A stretch of DNA of 64,000 nt from the NCBI GenBank assembly GCA_035048495.1, contig CM068545.1:19440741-19504740 (forward strand), read 5' to 3'. The stretch comes from Euptelea pleiosperma. Its lineage: Eukaryota; Streptophyta; Magnoliopsida; Ranunculales; Eupteleaceae. The position numbers and the translations under genes are program-made. The notes under the pieces were generated by a model, which ran no database searches, was not told where the DNA came from, and worked only from the letters and a program-made list of their open reading frames with translations. Positions 8,751-20,084 of the stretch are shown here, in pieces. The number at the start of each line of letters is the position of its first letter. Within the stretch, counting starts at the first letter, position 1.

Positions 8751-11700
8751 CACGTCCCGAATCCAGATACCTAGATACGATCCGAAAATTCGTGGATGTT
8801 ACCCAAACCCAGAGGTGATCCATGAATGTCCCCTAGTGGTCCAATTAAGTCAATTAGACTACTAAGGTTTATTCAAAAACCTACTAAGTAACCAAAAAAA
8901 TCTAGATGTAGAAAACAAATAATTAAAATAATTCATAATTCAAATAATTCAATCAATCAATCAACTAAATGTGGAGAGAAGGAGGTGAGAACATGCTCTC
9001 AATCAAAGGACTACATTTCTGTAAAAATAAATAAGGTTTTAAAACAATCAAAATAAAGTCTTTTGAAGTGTGGAATCGACTCCAAAATCCTCGCCGATCT
9101 CCTCGAATGCACCGGAGTCTTTCGCCTCAAAATCATCTCACGTACCTGGCTCCTCAAAATCTGAAAACGGTATCGGTGTAGCACCGTGAGCCGAGGCCCA
9201 GTAATACAACAGTGTGCATAGTATGATATCATACTATACAAGTTTTTAACCAAAGTATGCATCTCAATCATATAATAAGGATGACATGAATATGAGGGTG
9301 AATGCAAGTGAGTACGGGATGCCAATGCAACTAGTACCAATAACCACATAGGGTCTCCATCTCTTTCCCGCACTGGGAGCGGTCTCATTGACCCATCTGC
9401 AGGATATAATAACGTCTGGAGCCTTTCACCTTAGGGTACCAAACCCTGATTAATTGATAAAACCAATATAAACGTATATAATATATTTCAACCCCGTTCC
9501 CTTATGCACCCCTTATATTAAATGACGTGATGATCATGGTATGACAACAAGATGGTACTAGGGTTACATGGCATAAGCACACATGTATTTAACATTTAAA
9601 TAAGAATATAAAATGAACAGATGATCATCAAAAGTGATAACATAAAAACAAATTAAGGTTAAACATGAATAACATGTAACAATCATCGAAAGTCACGATC
9701 AACACGGATGAATAATATAAGTGGGAATTGCAAGAGAATCCAACACACCATGGCCGAACCCTATGAGGAATCCATGACACAAGGTCGAACCCTAAAGAGG
9801 GATCCAAGACACTTGGCCGAATCCTATGAAGGATCCAAGACACATGAGTGAGATCCCCATGCATATAAGTATAGGTCAAACCATCTAGGGTTTAGTCAAA
9901 TAACAAGGGATAAACCCATTAATAGTCGATAAGTCATGACCGAACCACTAGCAATTAATAGGTTTTAACAAAAAATGTACTGTCTTATAAAATTCATAAC
10001 TAAGTAAATATAAATTATAAAAATATAAACTCAATTGATTTAAAAACTAGATTCATAGAGGTTTTTGAAAAAATAAATAGAAAAATATTCAAATTCAAAA
10101 TATAGGTCGAAACCCTTAATGAAGTGGGCTGGACAGAATCTAGAATTCTGGATTTTACAGAAAAGTCTCGCGCATTTGAAAAATCATAACATAATCAATA
10201 CAAATCGGAAAAATACAAACTTAAAGGTTTTAAAAAATAGATTTACAGAGGTATTTAGAAAAAATAAATAGAAAAATATTTAAATTTTAAATATAGGTCG
10301 AAACCCTTAATAAATTGGGCCGGACAGAATCTAGAATTCTGGGTTTTATAGAAACATCTAGTACATTTAAAAAATCATAACTTAATCAATATAAATCAGA
10401 AAAATATAAACTCAAAGGTGCTAGAAACTAGATTGATAGAGGTATCTATAAAAAATAATTAAAAAATATTTAGGTTAAAAATATAAATCGAAATCCCAAG
10501 TGAAGTGCACCGTGTAAAATCTAAAATTATGAGTTTTTTGATAAAGTCCAACAACTTAAAAAAATCATAACCTAATTAATACATATCAGAAAAATACAAA
10601 CTTAAAGGTTCTAGAAACTAGATTGATAGATATATCTAGAAAAAATAATTAGAAAAATGTTTAAGTTAAAAATATAGATTGAAATCCCAAGTGAAGTAGA
10701 TTGTATAAGATCTAGAATTTTTGGTTTTTCTGGTAAAGTCCAACAACTTAGAAAAATTATAATTAAATAAATATAAATTTAAAAAATACAAACTAAATGA
10801 TTTTGGAAAATAGATTCATAGAGATATTTAGAAAAAATAATTATAAAAATATTCAAATCATAAAAATATAACGTAAATGATAAAGAACATAGTCATCCGT
10901 TATAGGTGCAAAAGAGACCATGGCCAAACCCATTATGGTGGCCCAAAATAAAGATCAACCCAATAAGAATAAAATAAATAATGTTAAAATTAATTTATAA
11001 TGAGTATCAACTATTACCTAATTAAAGAAAAATAAAATATTGAAGAAAAATAAATATATGATTGATCAAACACACTTACCTTAAGGTTTCTTGAACTTTA
11101 ATGGAAATTGAAAGTTTCTTCAAATTTAAAAATCGTCAGATCATCCTCTTATCAGAGTATGTTCTTCCATTCGGAGTCCACGTCAATTCTCCCTTCTTGC
11201 TCCAGTGCGATCGGCGCCCGGATGAAGGTTTAATGGAGCTTTCTATATTCCTTAATGGAATTTGGTTTTGTGAAAGCTTCTAAAGCTTTAAGGTTTTCAT
11301 AAATAGGTTTAGGGAATGATTAGGATTTCTATTTTAGTGGAATTCGTAACTATCAAAGGGATGACTTTTTCAACCCTCAAAAACTTATATTTTACATTAC
11401 TAACGGGTTAGAAATTGGCCCAAGGCGATATATCAACTAGGCTTTATTGAAAATTATTATTAAGCCCAAAAGGCTTCTAGATTAGTCATACGGGCCTATC
11501 CAATAATTATAACACAAATAATCATTCATTGATTCAATTATTAAACTATATTATATAATTTAAAAGTTCATACAATAAGGTATTGACACATAGCACACAC
11601 ATAAAATAATCTAAATACACAAAAATCACAAAAAAGTTCAAAGCCGCGGAAAAGTATTAAGCTGATCTTGGAATGACTCGAAAAGTGATTCATAGGTCTC

Positions 11701-12140
11701 ACACTCCTATTAAATAAATAAAATATAATTAAATATTAATTTTTAAAAATATAAGAATGGTATGTAAGTTTAAAAATTACGAAAAATACTATTTTGTCAA
11801 AATCTCCCAAAATCTTCGACTAGAGTTTTCATGTCTCAAGAAAGGTTCAAAATTTCACAGGTAAGTTGGTAAGGATAAAATAGAAATATTTTTTGCGTCT
11901 CGGCCCACAAAATAATTTTTTTATAAAAGTTCTGTAATGTTAGCTGGGGAAAGAAAAAGTCCCTTGCAAGTTATGGTTTATTATTCTTAGCAAGAATTTA
12001 ACCCTAAAGAGCGAGTTTCAAAAATAACAAATTTTTCGAAGTTGTCAGAATAAAACCAAATTAAACATACATACTCAACAATGATATTAAACCATAAAAA
12101 CAATAATCGAAGTTTGAAAAAGTTTCAAATTTTCATTATT
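8751..12140. mobile_element. AT-rich insertion of unknown class, ~3.4 kb
   Basis: The left border is marked by tcacgtcccgaatccag, which begins right where LINE tail homology stops. The block holds no transposase, integrase or reverse transcriptase frame; the longest frames (125, 83 and 60 codons) match nothing. It carries the tandem array at 9970-10880 and an inner motif 'caccgtgagccgaggcccagtaa' (about 9184-9206). It could be a solo LTR, a large non-autonomous LTR element or a degraded element; I cannot decide from sequence alone. Confidence 0.4.
9970..10880. repeat. Diverged tandem array, unit about 190 bp, nearly five units
   Basis: The anchor 'taggtcgaaaccc' or close variants (ataaatcgaaatccc, atagattgaaatccc) falls at about 10103, 10293, 10486 and 10677, with a partial unit on each side. 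Each unit also has 'aaaatcataac', 'gaaaaatacaaac', 'tagattnatagaggta' and 'agaaaaataa'. Units differ at many sites, so the array is old. Confidence 0.75.
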
Positions 12141-13690
12141 AGGTGAATTTATACCCTAGAACAAAAGTTCAATATATTACAGCCTTGATGCTGATGATGA
12201 CCTCTTGGAGCGAGCTTTCCTTGCCTTGGAATGTTCTCCTATTTCTTTCCGACCACACCCCGCATGAGATTGCCATTGGTATCATTCTCCAAATCGTTTC
12301 TCCTTTTGCTGACATGAGTGGCTGTGTCCAACTCTCAATGACTTCGCCTATTTTTTTGGAAAAACTTAACATAAGTTCATGAGGCCAATGAAAAGAGACC
12401 ACATCTGTCGAACAAACTCATAATGAACAAAGATGTGATTAGTGTTTTCTCCATTGGCTTTACACAAAACACAAAAATTCACTATTATCTATTTTCTCTT
12501 GATTAAATTTTCAATAATAAGAATCTTGTTGAGAGAGGCAACCCAAGCGAAAAAATGAACTTTCAAAGGTACAATGGATTTCCATATCACAATGTTAGAG
12601 GAGTAGGTAGGAATAGTGGATGTGGGATGTAATGGGATTGTTAAGAGTTCGTAAAAAGAATGAACTGATAATATACCTGATTTAGAATGTTTCCATACTA
12701 AGGAGTCATCTTCTGAATTGTTGACAAAGTATAGTTTCAAGCATTCTAGCAACACTTCAATCTGTTGTTTCTCCCACTCAAAAGGGTTTCTTCGTAGGTC
12801 TGGATTCCAATTTGTTTCCCCTGGAGAACTGGTCCAAAAGTGATCAATCGTTTGTCCTTTACCACGTGAGAGAGAGAACACCCTAGGAAAAGACTCCTTA
12901 AGGCAGAGGTCCCCAAACCCAAGTATCTTCCCATAATTTTATCCTAGTTCCATCCCCTAAGGCTAATTTTGAGCCTTCTATGACCTTGCCTTTGACTTTC
13001 ATGATTCCTTTCCATACTCCGCAACCATGTGGGGTTCTAGATGACTTTGGCGTCCACCCCCTTCTTCCTCCCCATGTATTCCTACAATCACCTTACGCCA
13101 CAAGCTATTCCTCTCCTGTCCTAATCTCCAGATCCACTTCCCCATTAAGACCAGATTCATTATTCTGATTTTCCTGAAACCTAATCCGCATTTTGATCTT
13201 GGTAAACAAGCCTGAGCCCAGTTCACCAAATGATATCTGAACAAGTCCTCTTGGTCATGCCATAGGAAATTCCTCATGAACCTTTCTAGTTTCTTTGCTA
13301 CTGACACTAGGATTGAGAATAGTGAGAGAAAGTACACCGGGAGGCTAGATAAAGTGCTCTTAATCAGTGTTACTTTTCCTCCTTTGGATAGGTATTTACC
13401 TTTTTGTGACGCATCCTTTCTACTACTGGATCCCAAATCGCTTTAGCTCTGGATGGTGCCCCCAATGGTAGGCCAAGGTAGGTAGAAGGGAGGGTTCTAG
13501 TAGGACATCTTAAAATTCTAGCCAATCTTTCTACTTCATCTACCTCTCCTATGGGCATAATTTTGCTTTTGTTGAAATTAATTTTGAGGCCTGAGCAGAT
13601 CTTGAAGCAACAAAGTAAGTTGTTCAAGAAACTCACTTGGTTTGCTTGATTTGGTAAAAATATCAAACCATTATCAAACGCCGTGGTGGA
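12141..13690 (-). pseudogene. LINE ORF2 remnant (reverse transcriptase 3' half and zf-RVT)
   Basis: On the minus strand, reading from 13690 down, the translations give the RT C-terminal half (LKINFNKSKIMPIGEV, TYLGLPLGA, then KGGKVTLIKSTLSSLPVYFLSL and NFLWHDQED), followed by the zinc-binding region (SKSGILSVHSFYELL and PLKVHFFAWVASLNKIL) and a tail with SCGVWSERNRRTFQGKE. These are split over several frames, so the copy is dead. The RT catalytic half, endonuclease and ORF1 are missing (5' truncation, as is usual for LINEs). Confidence 0.85.
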
Positions 13691-15215
13691 CAGCTGGTCA
13701 CAAGACTCCGGTATGTTGGCCACCCATCACCGGTGACCAACCTACGGAGTCTCGTGGCCGGCCAACCAATACTCTGGCAAACAATATGGGAGAGAGTACT
13801 TTAGGTTTGGCCTTTTAGGCGTTGTGATGAAGTCTTCTCTTTGCTTAACCGAATGCTTGCCAATCCTTATTCTTTCATGTTTAAAGTTGGAACAAAGGTT
13901 CATTAAACAGTTGATATGTACATGTGGCCGTCCAATGCGAACAAAGGGTGCTAATAGACCAGCTAAATTAAGCAATGTCAACAACCACCCAAACCAAAAG
14001 ATCTGTGATATACAACTCAAATTTTGCCTAAAACTCCATGCCATCTTTTGAATTTCCGCAAAGGTTGCACAACAAGGAATCAATAACAATCAAATCTACT
14101 ATATATTCATCAAAACGTGTTCTTCAAATTCAAATCATGGCAATCATTAGTCGATAAAGGAGAGAAAGATTTGATCTTTGGATCACAATGCCCTATAGGA
14201 CCGTAACTTTAATGATTCTCTCATGGATATATATGTTCATGAGGGGATGCATCAACTCAGACCATTAAACCAGATATCTAGAAGGTTATTAAGATTCTCA
14301 ATTTAATTTAATTTGTACAATATTGGGGCTATGACCTATCCAAGGAGTAGCTTACTGCTTGAATGGTCAAGTTTGATACATAGGTGAACCACATGTACCG
14401 TGTGAGTTGAAGGCATCACTAACCTCTGGGACTAAACATCACCATATTTAATTTACTCCTAAGTCAAACTAAGATTTTATATAACAGCCAAATCATATAA
14501 AGCGTAACGGACCTATATATGTTCCAACTTTAAACAGGAAAGAAGGATCGGCAAGGTTGAAGATAGGGACATTTTCGTCCTTCAACAGAGAAAATTTTAT
14601 CAATATGAGTCAATTGACAGTTATAGAAGGTGGACTAGGTCATAGGGGTAAGTCAAGTTTTTCAAATTGATTGGATTTCCCCTTAGCCATTTTTCAAGAC
14701 CTAACAGATGGCCTAGACTTGAGTCCTGTCCTGGAATAAAGTTTAGTCATTATATTTTAATTTAAAATACTATTTCTATGGCCACTAAGTCACTTACCTT
14801 CCTATGCGAGAGGACACGATTTTTAACCGACAAATTGCAGTTCTTTAGATGACTCAATCGTCAACTGTCTAATTTTTATAGTTCCTCAAATGACTCGTTC
14901 GTCAATCTTTTAAATCTTCGTCTTTCAATTTTTACGTAGCAAATTAGGGATGTGTACCATGACATTCTCAAAAATACATTATCACTCATAGAAATAATTA
15001 CACGTATATTTTATGTCAAACGAAATTATGTCAACAATAATATGGAAATATTCCTTACATTCCGTCCATCTTAGATTACAAAAATTTGGACTTGCATATG
15101 TAGATTATAGATTGACAACCTTAATAAAGGTTTACAAAAAATGTCAAAACTACCCCTCTATTTGAGGTAAATGTGTGTTTGAAACAGGGGTACTTTTTTC
15201 ATCTTCAAGTAAAAG
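13691..15215. other. Intergenic, no gene recognised
   Basis: A small imperfect palindrome (gactccg ... cggagtc) lies at about 13704-13752. The opposing frames at 13742-14089 match nothing. About 14560-14650 is an inverted relative of about 8427-8520 (shared words acctagtccacc and ttgactcatattgat with variation). The remainder is AT-rich and featureless. Confidence 0.35.
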
Positions 15216-15216
15216 T

Positions 15217-15560
15217 ATAGTTAGCAATTCGCAGTGCCACAAAAATACGGTACACAAAATGTTTGAGTATAATTCGGGTTTGTCATTTAAAAATGTATAA
15301 AAAAAATCGGCAAAAATATTTTAAAAATAAAATAGAAAAACAAAAGTAAAATCTTGACAATATTTGTCCTCTAAAATAAATTTTCATGTTCAAAACTAAA
15401 TAATTCAAAAAAGTTCACGAATTATTCAAGAATAATTTGATCATGTTCAAAAAGACAATTTATTCCAAACCTGTGAATTAATGGGACCTCGTTCAGTTTT
15501 TTTTTGAATAATTAGTACGGTTCACGTATAATTTGCGAATAATTCGAGAATTTCCTAATT
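15217..15560. repeat. Interspersed repeat J, copy 1
   Basis: Runs from tagttagcaattcgcag to a region rich in gaataattcg. An inverted copy lies at about 47525-47865 with the same word order (ttcgcag, cgggtttgtcat, ttttcatgttcaaaact, aataattcgagaa). No inverted termini are evident. The next stretch, 15561-16340, contains short attaattcacg words of similar type and no gene. Confidence 0.65.
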
Positions 15561-16352
15561 ACGGGTTAAACTTCTCATTGAGGCCCATATGTGCATTATG
15601 CGGTATGTCGTACCTAAATTAGAGTACACTTAATTTTGGTCTCTAACGCTAGTGGCTTTCCCTAGCTAAATTGACCATAAGGCCACGTGTATGGCATAGA
15701 CATTGCTACTGTTTGACTGCCCAAAAAGTTTCATTGACGGCAAGGTAAAAGTCTTTTTTTGAGTTTGCATCCTAGTTGTTAAATTCGTGATTAATTCACG
15801 ATTAACTCACGAATTAATCACTTTTAGGTGGTAGCGTTGTACTATACATAGAGATGAACAAAGCTAATTAAATAAATGAATAATTCGCAATTTTATAGAG
15901 GTTCCCGGATAGAACACGAATACAATGTTTTAGCGATTAGTTAGAACAATTTAATCGGATTCCAAAAAGATGAAAAAATAACTTAACTGTCCCCAGGGAC
16001 CCTACCCCTTTTACTCTCCTCTTTCCCCTATCCCACCTCTCTCGTGCAATCCAGAGTCCCTACCACACGTGCAATTCTAATTTACACCGTCATCAATTGC
16101 CGATCGGGTTATTAGTACATACTCTCTCTATATCTCTCTTTTGAACCCACATGACCCATACCACACCTGCACTTTTATCTCTTTCTTCTTTGGACCATCG
16201 ACGTGACTAGCTCCCTGCAACTCTCGCTTTCTCTTCATCCAGGGCCACCGAGGCATGAGCCAAACATTCATATGGTTCAATGGGCCGACAAAGTACGACA
16301 TGGCATTTTGATTCAATTGGCTCCCAAATTACCATTTCAAGTCTTTTACAAT

Positions 16353-16740
16353 GGGGTCGGGCTCCGTTGACAGATCTAAAATGACAGATAAAATGACAGG
16401 GACACAATATAAGCCACGTGGCATACTGTTACAGGACTCTGACCGTATGGATGTTTGTCCTATCCCATGGTGGACCTACGAACCAAAAATCAGCCTGATT
16501 AGTGATTTATTGGCTTTGGATTGGACTTATTTTCATGGGCTGATCCCAACAGTGGGAATTTGAGCAGTATTTGAGGTACAAAGATGCAACACTTATAAAT
16601 CAGTAATTAGGCTGATTTTTGGTTTGTAGGTCAACAATGGGATAGGACAAACATCCGTACGGTCAGAGTCATGTAACAATATGCCACGTTGCTTATATTG
16701 TGTCCCTGTCATTTTATATCTGTCAACGTAGCCTGACCCC
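16353..16740. mobile_element. MITE family A, complete copy (388 bp) with 8-bp target duplication
   Basis: Left end GGGGTCGGGCTCCGTTGACA, right end TGTCAACGTAGCCTGACCCC; the two halves pair over most of their length. TTTACAAT occurs at 16345-16352 and again at 16741-16748, a perfect 8-bp duplication that fits hAT-type insertion. It has a perfect G-box palindrome GCCACGTGGC at 16413-16422. It lies about 1.2 kb beyond the stop of DOG1-like copy 3. Confidence 0.88.
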
Positions 16741-16748
16741 TTTACAAT

Positions 16749-17150
16749 AAGGCAGTGTGACGTCGTCCCTACTTGATCCCTATCGTTGTCCTTGCGTCCA
16801 AAATAAAATGGTCATTCTGTACTTAAAAGCATTCCCTACAGATGGCACTAAAGCTATATCGGGCAGTGCATGCAAAAATAACTCCATTAATCATGTCCGT
16901 CCAAAACTCCCTGACTAAACATTATCCATCTTCTTCAAACTTTTCACTCAGCTAGCTAGAGACACTACAGGAAAATTAGGTGTTAGCAGCGGCCGGTGAC
17001 CGCCGTTAAAGCCTTCAGCGGCAGCTTAGGCAGCGGTTGGTGATCGCTGCTGATACCCTGGTTGCTAAAGGTTTTAACGATGGCCGCCGCTAAAAAGTAC
17101 CTCGCAACCCACAATTAAGTCGTGTTGACACTTGACTCACTTTTCGAAGT
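16749..17150. other. Intergenic, no gene seen
   Basis: Contains a short region (about 16975-17100) rich in gcagcgg/ccgcc words ('gcggccggtgaccgccgttaaagcc' type), which looks like one end of another short element. No coding frame. Confidence 0.35.
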
Positions 17151-17510
17151 CACTCAAAACAAATAAAAAAAAAGAAGATAATTATAGTGTCCAATGGCAT
17201 TTGACTCAAACAAACACTGTGGGGCCCACGTGGGTGAGCCCCTAGCTAGGGCTGATTTGGGGTGAGGATGATCTCGTCACCCTTGTTGAGATCATCCTAC
17301 CAAAAAAAAAAAAAAAAGGGCCTGTCTGAGTTTTCTGACCTAACCAAAATGTTCCCTTCATTTTCTGAATAGCAAATTCGGTGGGGTCAGAAACTTAAAA
17401 TGATCTGTTTTTTTAGGATGATCTCAGTGATTAGGAGATCATCAGGCTCTCCCATGTGGGCCCCACAGCGCTCGTTTGAGTCAAACCACAGTGACCTTAT
17501 AACAACCCAC
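17150..17510. mobile_element. MITE family D, palindromic
   Basis: Long imperfect palindrome: TTTGACTCAAACAAACACTG and gtggggcccacgtggg on the left mirror cccatgtgggccccac and GTTTGAGTCAAA on the right. The centre has the family B-like words 'gaggatgatctc'. No target duplication was located. Confidence 0.6.
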
Positions 17511-17891
17511 CAAAAAAAAAAAAAATTACAAGAACAAAACAAAAAATTACCACATACTTACGTATCTCCCATAACTAAAACTCTAAAACACATGAATCCA
17601 GATAATGTACATGTGAGAGTCTTAGGTATCTTATCTAAAATTTCGGTTTCGATAGTCATTTCGGTGTGGCCCGAAACCAAAATTTCGGCCGAAATGCCGA
17701 AATTTAAAACCTTGATCTTATCCAACTCCCACATCTCTTGTTATGCCACGTACACCTTCTTTCACCACTAAAGTACGTGGCAAATATAGAAGAGTGGAGA
17801 GTCGGACTAGCGTACAGGATCCGGACTACTCATATATATTATGTTATTTAAAAAAAAAAAGTTATTATATTAAATATATATCTAATTTTCT

Positions 17892-18638
17892 CTAAGTACT
17901 TGCGTGTGCGTGTTGACGATCCCTTCTTTTGCCCCACTCGTGCATAGAGAGGTGAAGCTTCTTAGTGGCCACCAGAAGATCAACGGCCTGCAATGGTGTG
18001 AGAATGTTGATCAGCTCCTTCAAGGTGTTCAGTCTCAGCTTATCTGCTTCCTCCAAGATACTAGCCAAGGCTAGCGTGTGTGTATCGATAGCTCGGTCCA
18101 CCTGCCCATTTGACTCACCGACTCGACTCGACTCATTGGCTATAAGAGCTAGTGGGTGGTCCGCGATATCCTCTTGCAAACTCGCCATCCGGCTCGATAG
18201 CTTCTCCTCATCTCGAACAGTCCTGCAATGGAGGTCATTAACAAGACCGAGTTGGCTAGCCGAGAGCTCAGCCAGGTTACCCCTCCTCACGCCTTGCAGG
18301 AACTCAGCGAGTTGTGCCTCGAGTTTTGAGCCGCAGAGGGTGTAAACGAGTCGGATGGCTAAGGAAGGTCTGCACCCGGCTATCCAGAGGAACGAATTCT
18401 CCAAAGAGGTGCACCAGGTGGGTGAGAAGAAGGACGTAGCGTCGTCTTGTGCGAGGACGATTCGCTTCTCGTAGTATTCTTGAAAGTGTTCGACGTTCCT
18501 TTCGGCAACAAGGCGGAGCTTCTCGGTGTCTCCGGCATCTTCGCTCAATGTTTGGAGGAGTTCATCGAGGTCTCCTTCTTGTTGGGTGATCCAGTTCTGA
18601 AAACAGCGATGGAATCGATCTCGATCGCAGCTTGCCAT
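17892..18638 (-). CDS. DOG1: DOG1 protein homologue (copy 3, closest to DOG1)
   Basis: A single-exon gene of 248 residues from the ATG complementary to 18636-18638. It is a full DOG1 domain: HRCFQNWITQQEGDLDELLQ, the RIVLAQDDATSFFSPTW and SLENSFLWIAGCRPSLAIRL core (Arabidopsis DOG1 has [21 protein letters not shown] here), LVYTLCGSKLEAQL, LSASQLGLVNDLH, SLQEDIADHPLA, and LTPLQAVDLLVATKKLHLSM followed by HEWGKRRDRQ. The KKLHLSMHEWG block is nearly identical to Arabidopsis DOG1 and keeps both His residues (H229 and H233), the pair reported to bind haem and to matter for the DOG1-AHG1 (PP2C) complex. This makes it the best DOG1 orthologue in the window. It lies nearest to the CIPK20-like gene and is divergent from it. 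A TATA-like aaatatatatac occurs about 90-100 bases upstream. Assignment as DOG1 rather than DOGL is inference from the tail and the gene order. Confidence 0.9.
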   Translation of the reverse strand: MASCDRDRFHRCFQNWITQQEGDLDELLQTLSEDAGDTEKLRLVAERNVEHFQEYYEKRIVLAQDDATSFFSPTWCTSLENSFLWIAGCRPSLAIRLVYTLCGSKLEAQLAEFLQGVRRGNLAELSASQLGLVNDLHCRTVRDEEKLSSRMASLQEDIADHPLALIANESSRVGESNGQVDRAIDTHTLALASILEEADKLRLNTLKELINILTPLQAVDLLVATKKLHLSMHEWGKRRDRQHAHAST

Positions 18639-18930
18639 TTTAAGATTGAAAGTTTACCGAAAGATAAAAAGAGACGAGTTGAATAATTTCTTTGAAGTGG
18701 ATATGAAGAAAATAGGAGGTGAGGTTGTAAATATATATACGTGTGATAAAAAAAGAGAAAATCGATGTGGGTTTGGCTGTTTCTTAAGGAGACGAAAGAG
18801 ACAGCTCTGCATTTTGATATTTTTGTATTTACACTTGAGGCCTTGAGGGAGCTGAAAAGTTGATGAATAGAGAAAACTGAACTTTTTTGTTCACCGAACA
18901 TCAAAGTTTTGATGGCCACCCGTCAAGAAC

Positions 18931-18938
18931 CCACGTGG
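18931..18938. promoter_or_regulatory. G-box (CACGTGG) upstream of DOG1 copy 3
   Basis: The sequence ccacgtggca about 295 bases upstream of the ATG is a G-box/ABRE core, the kind bound by bZIP factors in ABA and seed responses. Function is inferred only. Confidence 0.35.
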
Positions 18939-18960
18939 CATACTCTTTCGTCTCACCGTT

Positions 18961-19061
18961 CCTTTTTTTTTTTTTTTTTTGATAATGGAGGTATCCCCGC
19001 ACACATTGGTGATGGGACTCGTCCTACGGTTGTGCGGGCTTACCCCACGCAAGATTGTATC
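18961..19061 (-). mobile_element. SINE-like insertion, about 100 bp
   Basis: A run of T (18963-18980) represents the poly-A tail of a minus-strand element. CACCGTT occurs at 18954-18960 and 19062-19068, flanking it as a 7-bp target duplication. The body on the minus strand has GGACGAGTCCCATCACC, which resembles a pol III B-box. It is too short to code. The tRNA of origin is not recognised. Confidence 0.55.
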
Positions 19062-19068
19062 CACCGTT

Positions 19069-19735
19069 GAAAAGCATGTCTTTAATTTATAATTTTTTTT
19101 TAAAACATTGAATTAACCCATTTTTCAAGGGACATCCAACAGTACTGACAATGTTTGCATACTTTTGTCCATGGGGTGGACACTAAGTTTGATGTCCACT
19201 TGACATCAAATTAAAGTGTAAAAAACGTTGAATAAAAAGATAGTTTGAGTTTATCACAACTCATGGACCCGGACCGACTCAGCTCAACGTGCGCGTGTGT
19301 GATAATTTTTCTATAGTTGTGACTCTTAGGCACAGAATTTGGATGTCCAAGGGCTCCACCCTTTAAGGCTAACTCAATCCTTTATATATTCGTAGATTTC
19401 TAATCTCATAAACAACGTGGGACAAAAGGTTTTCTCTTATCCTTTCTCGGAGTGCAACACACATGCCGTTCCCTCGTTATATATTACTATTTTCAAATTA
19501 TATTTATATAGTATATTGGATATCCAATGTGATCAAATTGCTAGCCGTATAATATATATGTATATTGGATTATTCGAACACAGATTTGAATTTGGATTCG
19601 AATTTTCGACTATCTATTGACACTCCATCCTTAACTCATCTTTATGTAAGTTCCACGACCATGTGTTATTTTATGTGTCGTAAAAGCATGTGTACCAAGC
19701 CCAACACACCCAAAAGCAAGTAGGATACCCATATG
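19069..19735. other. Intergenic, no gene seen
   Basis: AT-rich text with a short element-like phrase about 19555-19615 (gaatttggattcgaattttcg). No convincing coding frame. Confidence 0.35.
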
Positions 19736-19745
19736 GGCACGCACC

Positions 19746-19976
19746 TAGGGGTGTCAATTTTACCCTTTTAACCGGAACCGAATCGGAACTGGAACCGAAA
19801 ACGCCGGTCCAGTTCCACATTTTTTGGAACTGATTAAAAAGGAACCGGAATGGGAACCGAACCGAAAATAATGGTTCCGGTTCCAGATCCATCACCTTGA
19901 GAACCTGAACCGTTACGGAACCGAACCGATTGTTCCAGTTCTGGCCACCTTAGGAACAGAACGGTTGACACCCCTA
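19746..19976. mobile_element. hAT-type MITE with perfect 8-bp target duplication (231 bp)
   Basis: The ends are TAGGGGTGTCAA and TTGACACCCCTA, a perfect 12-bp inverted repeat. CACGCACC stands at 19738-19745 and 19977-19984. The body is a series of ggaaccg/cggttcc words that fold on themselves. Ends and 8-bp duplication are diagnostic of the hAT superfamily. Confidence 0.92.
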
Positions 19977-20084
19977 CACGCACCTCATCTTGGTAAGACG
20001 ACTTCTGAAATCCAGCCGGCTATAAATTGCCTGAAGGCAAAATTGTTGTAAAAAATGTTGTCCCTCGATCCTAGCCCTATATAT

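Noticed and set aside
13742..14089. Opposed 115- and 75-codon frames
   Set aside because: No family resemblance on either strand and no splice or promoter signals; probably chance or degraded transposon.
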